Shown: positions 7,537 through 15,176 of the stretch, piece by piece
Numbering within the stretch: position 1 is the first letter of the stretch
Layout of the letters: each line of letters starts with the position of its first letter
Assembly: GCA_039916305.1 (NCBI GenBank)
Contig: JBDSLR010000038.1
Location: 1 to 64,000, forward strand
Reading direction: 5' to 3'
Length of the DNA: 64,000 nucleotides
Source of the DNA: JACMLD01 sp039916305
GTDB lineage: Bacteria; Bacteroidota; Bacteroidia; Chitinophagales; Chitinophagaceae
Notes under the pieces: generated by a model
The model's database searches: none
The model's input: only the letters and a program-made list of their open reading frames with translations
What the model was told of the DNA's origin: nothing
Position numbers and translations under genes: made by a program

Positions 7537-10152
7537 ATGAAAAATAAAACCGGTCGCCGCAATTTCTTAAAAAATTTAGGAACTGGCGGCACTGTTGCCT
7601 TTCTGCCGGCAGGTTTTTTACGCTCGCCTGCAGAAAGCATCGTTCCTGCAGCAAAACCTGTTCAATCCACAAGTGAAAATGAAGCCAGCGCACGGTCTTA
7701 CAACACGGCGTATGCCGGCGCACATCTCAACCGGGTAGCGTTTCCTATTGGCGGCCTGGGAGCAGGTATGTTTTGTATGGAAGGCACTGGTGCCATCTCT
7801 CATGTATCAATCCGCAACAAACCGGAAATTTTTAATGAGCCTGGCATGTTTGCTGCCATATCAGTTAAAGGATTAAAAAACGGCGCCAAATTATTAGAAG
7901 GTCCGGTGCCTGACTGGAAAAAGTTTGGATTAAAAGATGCAGGCAATGGATTGGGTGGCGCTACCACCGGTTTACCGCATTTTAGTACGGCTTCTTTTAC
8001 GGCAAAATTTCCTTTTGGTAATATAGCTTTAAGCGATAGCGATTTGCCCTTAAAAGTTCAGGTAACAGGCTGGAGTCCTTTTATACCAACAGATGATGAT
8101 AATTCAGGCCTGCCGGTGGGTGCCATAGAATATACATTTGCCAACACAGGCAAAGCCAAGATCGAGGCCGTCTTTTCCTTCAATGCAAAAAATTTTTTAA
8201 GTACTGACAAAGGGCGCAATTCCATCAGGGCTATTGAACATGGATTTGTTTTAGCAGAAGCCGGCACCACAGAAAAACCATATAAAACTGATCTCGCAGT
8301 TTTTACAGGTGATGATGCTACGGTAGTAGATCATTGCTGGTTTCGGGGTGGCTGGTGGGATCCGTTTACCATGGCATGGAACAGCGTAAAGAACGCGGAA
8401 ATAAAAGCAGTAGCGCCGGTAGAAAAAGGGGCACCGGGTGCAAGTTTGTATATTCCTTTTAGATTGGCTCCGGGTAAAGAAAAGACAGTGCGTTTGCTGT
8501 TTGCATGGTATACGCCCGATTCTGAACAGACGCACGGAACCATGGGCACCAGGAAAGAAAACTGTGATCCGGAAATGGGTTGCTGCAATTCGCCATCAGA
8601 TGTATTGCTGGATAAATACGATAAGGATTTTGCCGGTAAGTTTTACAAACCATGGTACAGCAGTCGTTTTAACAATGTGGAAGCTGTGGCTGATTATTGG
8701 AGGCAGGAGTATGATACACTAAAGAAAAATTCAAGGCTTTTTACGGATGCTTTTTACAACAGTACATTGCCGCCCGAAGTAATAGAAGCGGTTGCTGCCA
8801 ACCTTACCATATTAAAATCGCCCACCGTTATGCGCCAGTATGATGGCAGGCTCTGGAGTTTTGAAGGATGTGGCGACAGCGGAGGTTGCTGCCATGGATC
8901 CTGCACGCATGTATGGAACTACGCGCAGGCCATTCCGCATTTATTTCCTGCATTGGAAAGAAGTTTACGACATACTGAATTTTGTGAAAGCCAGGATACA
9001 ACAGGCCATCAGAATTTCAGGGCCACGCTGCCTATTCAGCCGGCAGACCATAGTTTTCATTCTGCAGCAGACGGTCAACTGGGCGGTATTGTAAAAGTAT
9101 ACCGGGAATGGCGGATCAGCGGAAACAATGAATGGATGAAGAAAATGTACCCCATGGTAAAAACAAGTATGGATTATTGCATCAGCACCTGGGATCCACG
9201 CCGGCAGGGTGTAATTGAAGAACCGCACCACAATACCTACGACATAGAATTCTGGGGCCCTGATGGAATGCACAGCAGTTTTTACATAAGCGCACTAAAG
9301 GCCATTACTGCCATGGGCGAATTTTTAGGAAAAGAAATGTCTGGGTACAAGCAATTGATGACGAGTGGTAAAAGCGTGATGGAAACAAGTCTGTATGATG
9401 GAGAATATTTTATACAACACATTAAAGTAGACGGGCTCAGTGCAAAAAATCCGGCTACGGTTAAATCATTTGGTGGTGAATACTCTGAAGAAGCGAAATC
9501 ATTACTGGAGAAAGAAGGTCCTAAATACCAGTACGGCGCCGGCTGTTTGTCGGATGGTGTATTGGGTGCATGGATTGGGCGTATGTGCGGCCTGGAAGAT
9601 ATTATTGACAGTGCAAAAATTAAAAGTCATTTATTGGCGGTGCACAGGTACAACCTCAAAAATGATTTAAGTGAACATGCTAATCCACAGCGCCCCGCTT
9701 TCGCACTGGGCAAAGAAGGCGGTTTGCTATTGTGTTCCTGGCCCAAAGGCGGCAAACTTTCTTTACCCTTTGTTTACAGCGATGAAGTATGGACAGGTAT
9801 TGAACACCAGGTGGCATCGCACCTGATGCTGATGGGGCAGGTAAAAGAAGGGCTGGAAATTCTCCGCGCCTCCCGCAGCCGCTATGATGGCCGCATCCGG
9901 AACCCATTTAATGAGTATGAATGCGGCCACTGGTATGCAAGGGCATTGTCAAGCTATGGGTACCTGCAGGCGCTTACTGGTGTACGGTATGATGCCGTAG
10001 ATAAGACATTGTATGTAAAAAGCAGGGTGGGCGACTTCACCAGTTTTCTAAGTACTGAAACAGGTTTTGGCACGGTAAGCCTGAAAGGCGGTAAGGCCAT
10101 TGTAAAACCCGCATACGGCCGCATTGATATTAAAAAAACAGTTGTGGCTTGA
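7537..10152 (+). CDS. GH116-family glycoside hydrolase (GBA2-type), Tat-exported
   Basis: 871 residues. A twin-arginine signal (GRRNFLKNLG, residues 6-15) predicts folded export to the periplasm. The N-terminal beta-sandwich of the GH116N/GBA2 type starts at about residue 55 with HLNRVAFPIGGLGAG. The alpha6/alpha6 barrel begins near residue 400. NTYDIEFWGPDGMHSSFY (about 568-585) aligns with the region carrying the acid/base Asp in characterised GH116 enzymes. The stretch around FEGCGDSGGCCHGSCTHVWNYAQ (about 445-467) replaces the usual nucleophile segment and is cysteine-rich, as in a DUF608 subgroup, so the nucleophile cannot be assigned here. Glucosidase, xylosidase or glucosylceramidase activity is possible. 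No sugar-utilisation locus surrounds it. Confidence 0.85.
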   Translation: MKNKTGRRNFLKNLGTGGTVAFLPAGFLRSPAESIVPAAKPVQSTSENEASARSYNTAYAGAHLNRVAFPIGGLGAGMFCMEGTGAISHVSIRNKPEIFNEPGMFAAISVKGLKNGAKLLEGPVPDWKKFGLKDAGNGLGGATTGLPHFSTASFTAKFPFGNIALSDSDLPLKVQVTGWSPFIPTDDDNSGLPVGAIEYTFANTGKAKIEAVFSFNAKNFLSTDKGRNSIRAIEHGFVLAEAGTTEKPYKTDLAVFTGDDATVVDHCWFRGGWWDPFTMAWNSVKNAEIKAVAPVEKGAPGASLYIPFRLAPGKEKTVRLLFAWYTPDSEQTHGTMGTRKENCDPEMGCCNSPSDVLLDKYDKDFAGKFYKPWYSSRFNNVEAVADYWRQEYDTLKKNSRLFTDAFYNSTLPPEVIEAVAANLTILKSPTVMRQYDGRLWSFEGCGDSGGCCHGSCTHVWNYAQAIPHLFPALERSLRHTEFCESQDTTGHQNFRATLPIQPADHSFHSAADGQLGGIVKVYREWRISGNNEWMKKMYPMVKTSMDYCISTWDPRRQGVIEEPHHNTYDIEFWGPDGMHSSFYISALKAITAMGEFLGKEMSGYKQLMTSGKSVMETSLYDGEYFIQHIKVDGLSAKNPATVKSFGGEYSEEAKSLLEKEGPKYQYGAGCLSDGVLGAWIGRMCGLEDIIDSAKIKSHLLAVHRYNLKNDLSEHANPQRPAFALGKEGGLLLCSWPKGGKLSLPFVYSDEVWTGIEHQVASHLMLMGQVKEGLEILRASRSRYDGRIRNPFNEYECGHWYARALSSYGYLQALTGVRYDAVDKTLYVKSRVGDFTSFLSTETGFGTVSLKGGKAIVKPAYGRIDIKKTVVA

Positions 10153-10169
10153 GATTTATGCATACTATG

Positions 10170-10514
10170 ATGGAGGTTGCAAAAAATAGAGTGGTCAGTT
10201 TTCGCTACCTGATGAAGGACAGCAAAGGCACGGTGCTGGAAAATACCCTGGCCAGGCAACCAGCCAGTTATCTTCATGGCGCTTCCGGTATACAGCCTTT
10301 GTTGCAGGCCCAGCTGGAAGGTTTACAGGCCGGTGACAAGGCCACTGTTTTTCTTGACGCTGCTGCGGGCTTAACAATGGAAGACTTCATTTTTGAAATG
10401 ATAATAGACCATGTGCGTGATGCAATGGACGAAGAAATAATACTTGGTTACCCGGTACAGGTAAATATGCCTCTATGCGGACTGGACTGTGATTGTTATA
10501 AACCTGCCATATGA
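10170..10514 (+). CDS. SlyD-like FKBP-type peptidyl-prolyl isomerase
   Basis: 114 residues from the second of two adjacent ATGs (10167 and 10170); MEVAKNRVVSFRYLMKD lines up with the SlyD start MKVAKD. The FKBP part contains GIQPLLQAQLEGLQAGD, the usual SlyD isomerase core, with the insert-in-flap region at about 65-85. The C-terminus carries four acidic/cysteine ligands (CGLDCDCYK), a short version of the metal-binding tail SlyD uses for nickel. It folds proteins and may buffer or hand over metal. Its stop overlaps the start of the CobW GTPase by four bases (ATGA), so the two are translationally coupled. Both are probably read from the GH116 side or from a promoter inside it. Confidence 0.85.
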   Translation: MEVAKNRVVSFRYLMKDSKGTVLENTLARQPASYLHGASGIQPLLQAQLEGLQAGDKATVFLDAAAGLTMEDFIFEMIIDHVRDAMDEEIILGYPVQVNMPLCGLDCDCYKPAI

Positions 10515-11569
10515 AAATACATTTGTTAAGCGGTTTTTTGGGAAGCGGTAAAACAACCGCTATCCATCAGGCGTATACTGCGTTGAAAGCGCAGGGGATA
10601 AAGACAGGCGTAATTACCAATGACCAGGGTGTTAAGCTGGTAGACGGTGATTTTTTTGCCAGCCTGGGCATTCCCGGCCGGGAGGTTATCAATGGCTGTT
10701 TTTGTTGCAATTATGCTAATCTGGATGCCGGTATTGCATCGCTTATTGAAACAAATGAAACCGAAATTATTTTTGCGGAATCTGTTGGTTCCTGTACAGA
10801 TATTGTTGCAACAGTTTTAAAACCATTATTGAAATACAGGTCCGCTGACCAGGTAACTGTTTCATCGTTTGCCGATGTGCGGTTGTTACAAATGATGCTT
10901 GCTGAAGAGACTGCGCCTTTTGATGAAACAGTCCGTTATATTTATTTAAAGCAACTGGAAGAAGCCGGTATTATCGTTATTAATAAAGTTGATTTAATTG
11001 ACAAGGCACAGTTGCAGGCGGTAAAACAAATCATGCAGAAAAACTATAGCAGTAAAATACTGCTGTATCAAAATTCACTGGATAATGAAAGTATACAGCA
11101 GTGGTTGCTGGCAATCAACCATTATCAATACGGCCCTTCGCTGGCCTCACTGCATATTGATTACGATGTATATGCTGCCGGCGAAGCCAAACTGGGCTGG
11201 GTAGATCAATCGCTGGAAATATTTAGTCCCGCCAATAATGCCGTTCAACTTAGTGAACAGCTTATTAATAAAATATATGCAACCGTTCAGGCCAGGCAAT
11301 ATCCCATTGGCCATATTAAATTTTTGGTAAACAAGTCGGTTAAAATAAGTTTCACCGCAGCCCGGGAACCTCAAGCCGCTATTCCTTATTCACCCGGCGT
11401 GTCGGCTGCAGTACTGATTAATATGCGCGTGCAAACGCCACCGGGTATGCTGGCAAAACTTATTGCTGACGCCATTCATGAAATTAAAGTGCAATCAGGC
11501 GCGGCAATAATAATAACGAGTCTCGCTGCCTTTCAACCCGGCTACCCACGGCCGGTTTATAGAATGTAA
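10511..11569 (+). CDS. CobW/COG0523 family metallochaperone GTPase
   Basis: 352 residues. The P-loop GFLGSGKTT is at 8-16, the metal-site motif CFCC (C63, C65, C66) follows VING, and the guanine-specificity motif NKVD is at 158-161. These are the hallmarks of the G3E GTPases that deliver zinc, cobalt or other metals to client enzymes. The C-terminal third (PIGHIKFLVNKSVK and beyond) matches the CobW C-terminal domain only loosely. The ATG overlaps the slyD-like stop, and a zinc deaminase follows 74 bases later. A plausible reading is metal delivery to that deaminase or to another client in the cytoplasm, but this is an inference. Confidence 0.85.
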   Translation: MKIHLLSGFLGSGKTTAIHQAYTALKAQGIKTGVITNDQGVKLVDGDFFASLGIPGREVINGCFCCNYANLDAGIASLIETNETEIIFAESVGSCTDIVATVLKPLLKYRSADQVTVSSFADVRLLQMMLAEETAPFDETVRYIYLKQLEEAGIIVINKVDLIDKAQLQAVKQIMQKNYSSKILLYQNSLDNESIQQWLLAINHYQYGPSLASLHIDYDVYAAGEAKLGWVDQSLEIFSPANNAVQLSEQLINKIYATVQARQYPIGHIKFLVNKSVKISFTAAREPQAAIPYSPGVSAAVLINMRVQTPPGMLAKLIADAIHEIKVQSGAAIIITSLAAFQPGYPRPVYRM

Positions 11570-11643
11570 CTGCAGGAAATTTTTACAATAGTGCTCTGCA
11601 GCTAACAATTTTAAGAATAAAGCGATGACTAAAAAAGAAAATT

Positions 11644-12111
11644 ATGATCAACCCGGATGCAGCAAAAAATCATGAATATTTTATGCGGGCATGTATTGCG
11701 CTAGCCTTGTTGGCCCGGCAGCGGGGTGAGAGCCCGGTTGGATCTGTAGTTGTATACAAAGAAAAAATTATTGGAGAAGGGATTGAAAGCGCGCGGACGC
11801 ACGGCGACATTACTTTTCATGCAGAAATAGAAGCCATCAGGCACGCTACGGTTTTCTTGCAATCGCAGGACCTGTCTGATTGTATACTTTATACAACGCA
11901 TGAGCCATGTATCATGTGTTCTTATGTAATACGCCATACCAGGATCAGTAAAGTTGTTACCGGTATCCTAACCGGAGAAACAGGCGGTTACAGTTCTCAC
12001 CTGTCATTGCTGAGTGACGCTGGTTTTAAAAAATGGTCAAGCCCGCCGCAGATGATCACCGGTATACTGGAAGCAGCATGCAGCGCTTTGCATCCGCGGC
12101 AGGCTGGTTGA
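11644..12111 (+). CDS. Zinc-dependent nucleoside/nucleobase deaminase
   Basis: 155 residues of the CDA/guanine-deaminase/TadA-like fold. The zinc ligands are H59 of HAEIEAI, with E61 as general acid-base, and C89 and C92 of EPCIMC. It lacks features that would separate guanine deaminase from tRNA adenosine deaminase: the C-terminal part (STHLSLLSDAGFKK-like, then PPQMITGI) fits guanine or pyrimidine deaminases slightly better. It follows the CobW GTPase on the same strand and may be its zinc client. The start is the ATG at 11644. An ATG at 11625 opens only a 16-codon out-of-frame frame. Confidence 0.82.
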   Translation: MINPDAAKNHEYFMRACIALALLARQRGESPVGSVVVYKEKIIGEGIESARTHGDITFHAEIEAIRHATVFLQSQDLSDCILYTTHEPCIMCSYVIRHTRISKVVTGILTGETGGYSSHLSLLSDAGFKKWSSPPQMITGILEAACSALHPRQAG

Positions 12112-12377
12112 TGCCGTCATTGTTTATTGTTCGCCGTATTCCGGTACGTATTTCACAAACAAGCGGAGAATGTTGCAGTGACGCCAGTTGCTGGTACCAC
12201 TAAAAGGGTATTTTTTCCGTGTCAAAACATCTCAACTTTGATAAAGGTTTTTATGCCTTACCTGTATCCGTCCCCGACAGCAGTAAATAAAAATACTAAA
12301 CTGTTTTACCCGCTTATTATTTTCCAGGACTATTCTTTTCCAAGTTTTATTATTTATCATTTTAAATTTTGCCGATT

Positions 12378-14393
12378 ATGAAAAATTTAGTTGGGGGCCT
12401 TGGTGGGGCTATAGGTTCCCGTTATTTAAAAAATCACAACCAGCTTGTTTTTACAGAATTCAATGGTTTTATTTCACGGTTTAACCTGGCACAATCTTCA
12501 GCTGTTGTGCTGAGCCAGGGCACAGCCATTATAAAAGGTACCTGGTTGTTTGATTGCGAAACAGGTGCCAACGTAGCGCAGGGCGTTGCTGCAGATATCT
12601 GGTGGGAGCAAATGACCACAGTTAAGCGGCAAATGGTGCCGCTTGCAAACGCCCGTATTGTTAACCTGGGTAATGTTAATTTTGGCCAGGTAACGCCTGC
12701 CACCATTACATCTTACAATTATAGTGCATCACCCATTATTGGCAATAATGATGCTTCCAATAAACTGGTTAATGGAGATGTTTTCTGTGTACAAACACGG
12801 CAGGGTAATTATAGTAAATTGCAGGTAGTTGCCTATGGCTATGATCTTAAGGTGAATTGGGTTACCTATAAATTAAACCCTGCCTATGTACGTATTGGTG
12901 CCGGCTACACACAACCGGAAGATATTGCTGTTTTTTCCAATGAGACCACTGCTTATGTTACAGAGCGTTCCGGCAACCTCGTTAGGGTAAACCTTGCCAA
13001 TGCAAACCGGAATGTATCTGCAGTGGTTTGCTCAGGATTGCAGGCTCCGCATCAGATCTGGCTTGATGAGGCGCATAACCAGGCATATACAGTTGAATTT
13101 GCAAATCCAGGCCGGCTGGTGAGGATAAACCTTGCCAATGGCGCAGTAACGGTGTTGTATAATGGATTAAATATGGCCGTTGGTCTTACCCTTTCATCAG
13201 ATTTGAAATATGCATATGTCAGCGAGCAGGGCCTTTCGGGTATCAGCCGTATTGAACTGGCAACCGGTATAAAGATTCTTATTGCAGGCGGCCTCACTAA
13301 TGCTTTCTTTCTTACCTGGTCAGATGTTTCAGAAAGCAGCCTGCTGGTGCCCGAAAGGGATCCGGCCAATAAAATTTCATTGGTAGATGTAACAAAAACA
13401 ACTGGTAATGTATTTCCGTTTATAAACGGCACTGCACTGCAACCGTCTAGTATTGCCGCTATACAGCCCGGTACCTATTGTGTTTGTTGTAATGATGTAA
13501 TTGACGAATATTTTTTAACGGTTACAGGCAGCAGCTGGTTGTACAAGGGGATTGGTTATGTACCCTTGAACCTGGTTACTGCGGCGGGTAAAGCAGATAC
13601 AACCACGCAGCCGCTGTATCCTTTCCAGTTTGCAAAGGATGCTCCTTTTGGTGGTACCCTGCCCATCAATATTGATCATTATAATGCGTTTAATTCTGGC
13701 GTGCATTATTACAAAGTCCTGATTGACGGTATACCCCGCACAGAATCATGGAATGACCTGGTGTTAAATACGGTAAACGGGCACTACGATATTATTGAAA
13801 ATCAAAAACCTGATGTCAATGGTTTTTACAGCATTCATAACCCGGCAAAAGTTTATTATAATACAGACCTGGGATGCCTGCTGAATAGCACGACGGTTAC
13901 AGACGGTTTGCATCTTTTAAAAGTAGAGTTCTACAATGCCCTGCATTTGCCGGTCAGCAGCATGGGTAATGCCCTGCTGATTAACAACCAGACTTGTATC
14001 GCCGCTATGGATATGCCGGAACTGGACGGCAACCCCGCCGATCCCAATTGCGGCTATCTTAAATATACAGATCCCACACACAACGTAACCCTTCATTGGA
14101 TGGCTTCTCATCCGCAGGGTTTTGCTACTTATTCTTTTGGCATTATTAAAGGTGCCAACGGGCTGGATAGTATGTCCGGTTCCTTGTTTCCAGCCACATC
14201 TTTTGTTTTTGATTATGTAAAAACAGTAGCTTTCATTTTAGGCACCTGCCCGGGTGTAGCTGCTTTTGCAGAATCCCTGTACGTGGCAACTACTGTCATT
14301 AATGGAGTGGGCCGCCAGAGCCAGTATGACGCATCACGTAGTGTGGCTTTCTGCCTGCGCCATAGTGCAGGGAAAATACAGTTAGCATTTTAA
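12378..14393 (+). CDS. Beta-propeller protein of unknown function
   Basis: 671 residues from the ATG at 12378. No signal peptide is visible (MKNLVGGLGGAIGSRYLK). The central part, about 160-345, has four NHL/SMP-like blade repeats of the form NLVRVNLANANR, RLVRINLANG, GISRIELATG and KISLVDVTK, spaced about 42-48 residues apart. The segment before it and the C-terminal 320 residues match nothing I recognise; the latter include a cysteine-bearing TCIAAMDMPELDGNPADPNCGY stretch. Propellers of this type usually bind ligands or act as scaffolds. The gene stands alone and ends in a strong terminator. Base composition is like its neighbours. Confidence 0.7.
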   Translation: MKNLVGGLGGAIGSRYLKNHNQLVFTEFNGFISRFNLAQSSAVVLSQGTAIIKGTWLFDCETGANVAQGVAADIWWEQMTTVKRQMVPLANARIVNLGNVNFGQVTPATITSYNYSASPIIGNNDASNKLVNGDVFCVQTRQGNYSKLQVVAYGYDLKVNWVTYKLNPAYVRIGAGYTQPEDIAVFSNETTAYVTERSGNLVRVNLANANRNVSAVVCSGLQAPHQIWLDEAHNQAYTVEFANPGRLVRINLANGAVTVLYNGLNMAVGLTLSSDLKYAYVSEQGLSGISRIELATGIKILIAGGLTNAFFLTWSDVSESSLLVPERDPANKISLVDVTKTTGNVFPFINGTALQPSSIAAIQPGTYCVCCNDVIDEYFLTVTGSSWLYKGIGYVPLNLVTAAGKADTTTQPLYPFQFAKDAPFGGTLPINIDHYNAFNSGVHYYKVLIDGIPRTESWNDLVLNTVNGHYDIIENQKPDVNGFYSIHNPAKVYYNTDLGCLLNSTTVTDGLHLLKVEFYNALHLPVSSMGNALLINNQTCIAAMDMPELDGNPADPNCGYLKYTDPTHNVTLHWMASHPQGFATYSFGIIKGANGLDSMSGSLFPATSFVFDYVKTVAFILGTCPGVAAFAESLYVATTVINGVGRQSQYDASRSVAFCLRHSAGKIQLAF

Positions 14394-14431
14394 AGAAAAA
14401 GCGGTGTTTCTACACCGCTTTTTCTTTAAAA
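14389..14431. terminator. Strong bidirectional hairpin terminator
   Basis: A 16-bp perfect stem around AAAGCGGTGT/ACACCGCTTT extends to about 19-20 bp with flanking A-T pairs, with a four-base TTCT loop (14408-14411). The outer stem runs of A and T give a U-tract in both directions. It sits at the stop codon of the propeller gene and also lies downstream of the minus-strand pseudogene ending at 14495. Confidence 0.95.
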
Positions 14432-14494
14432 CGATTGACTGCTTATGCGAAATTGTTGCCTGTTATTAAAGTAAAATATTCTTGCATCAGTTTG

Positions 14495-14694
14495 TCATTT
14501 AATTGATTTATCGACATACCTGAAATATTGTTTTTGTAATGAATTGTACCAGGCCACCGCAACAGTTAATAACACAAGCTGGATAAATAATTCTATCTGC
14601 CAGTGAGAAAATCCTTTTCTTTTGAAATATAGTATTCCAACAGCATAAAGCCGATGAAAAAGGGTATGGCAAAACCTATCAGGTTAAGGTGCAT
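14495..14694 (-). pseudogene. Remnant of a membrane enzyme gene (sterol desaturase-like termini)
   Basis: Starting at the ATG at 14694, the minus strand encodes one membrane segment (NLIGFAIPFFIGFMLLEYYI) and then hits a stop at 14593. In the next frame the sequence continues without a gap as RKGFSHWQIELFIQLVLL, TVAVAWYNSLQKQYF and RYVDKSIK, ending at 14495. The first part looks like the N-terminus and the second like the C-terminus of the sterol desaturase / fatty acid hydroxylase family, whose members are about 300-400 residues. The middle, including all histidine boxes, is missing. I read it as a gene reduced by an internal deletion plus a frameshift. The family match is from memory and should be checked. 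Confidence 0.45.
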
Positions 14695-14790
14695 ATGCTC
14701 CGCTTTGTAATTTTTTGCTGATGTTTTGTAGCATCTGCCTGCTGCTTTCGCAGGTATATACAGGCTGATATTATTTTGCAATAACAGGAA

Positions 14791-14829
14791 TTTTATTAAA
14801 GTCTTCCAAAATTGTAGACTTTAATAAAA
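14791..14829. promoter_or_regulatory. Perfect 14-bp inverted repeat, possible operator
   Basis: TTTTATTAAAGTCT (14791-14804) and its exact complement AGACTTTAATAAAA (14816-14829) flank an 11-base spacer. It lies between the minus-strand remnant and the SAM riboswitch promoter. Its inner half shares GTAGACTTTAA with the palindrome at 17440-17463, so a common regulator is possible. It is too A-T rich for a terminator. Confidence 0.5.
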
Positions 14830-14843
14830 AAAATATTGATTTG

Positions 14844-14875
14844 TTTGATTTATAAAAAAATACGCTTTACATTTG
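14844..14875 (+). promoter_or_regulatory. Promoter of the SAM riboswitch transcript
   Basis: TTTG at 14844-14847, exactly 20 bases, then TACATTTG at 14868-14875: a full match to the Bacteroidota housekeeping promoter (-33 TTTG, -7 TAnnTTTG). The expected start of transcription is near 14882, about ten bases ahead of the riboswitch P1 stem. Confidence 0.8.
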
Positions 14876-14892
14876 TTCCAGTTCTTTAACAT

Positions 14893-15024
14893 ACTTATCA
14901 AGAAAGGCTGAGGGTAATGGCCCAAAGAAGCCTTGACAACCTGCTGATACTGTTATTACAGTGCCGGCAAGGTGCCAATTCCATCCCCGTTTATATGCAA
15001 AGCAGTAAACCGGGACAGATAAGT
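14893..15024 (+). ncRNA. SAM-I (S-box) riboswitch
   Basis: The P1 stem is ACTTATC (14893-14899) with GATAAGT (15018-15024). Between them are the conserved S-box core blocks in order: GCTGAGGGTAATGGCCC, GAAGCCTTGACAACC, GGTGCCAATTCC and GGGACAGATAAG. The sequence binds S-adenosylmethionine in the family. Here it precedes a transcription terminator and a transsulfuration enzyme gene, so high SAM should favour termination. An antiterminator that competes with P1 is expected but I could not fix its exact pairing by eye. Confidence 0.93.
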
Positions 15025-15058
15025 CAGCATAGTGTTTTAAATATTTCAATAATATTTT

Positions 15059-15095
15059 AAGCCTTCTGACTACAAATCAGGAGGCTTTTTTATTT
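15059..15095 (+). terminator. Riboswitch-controlled terminator
   Basis: The stem AGCCTTCTGA (15060-15069) pairs with TCAGGAGGCT (15077-15086), with one G-T pair and a seven-base loop, and is followed by TTTTTTATTT. It lies 36 bases after the SAM riboswitch and 82 bases before the start of the downstream gene, as expected for the expression platform. Confidence 0.9.
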
Positions 15096-15176
15096 AAAGC
15101 CCGCCTGTATTTGCTGCCGTCTGCTCTTTCGTAGGTAGGTAAAATGTAATTTTTTTACCATTAAAAAACAGCAATC

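Noticed and set aside
12127..12381. 84-codon frame ahead of the propeller gene
   Set aside because: Composition is low-complexity, no start context, and it runs into the start region of the real gene.
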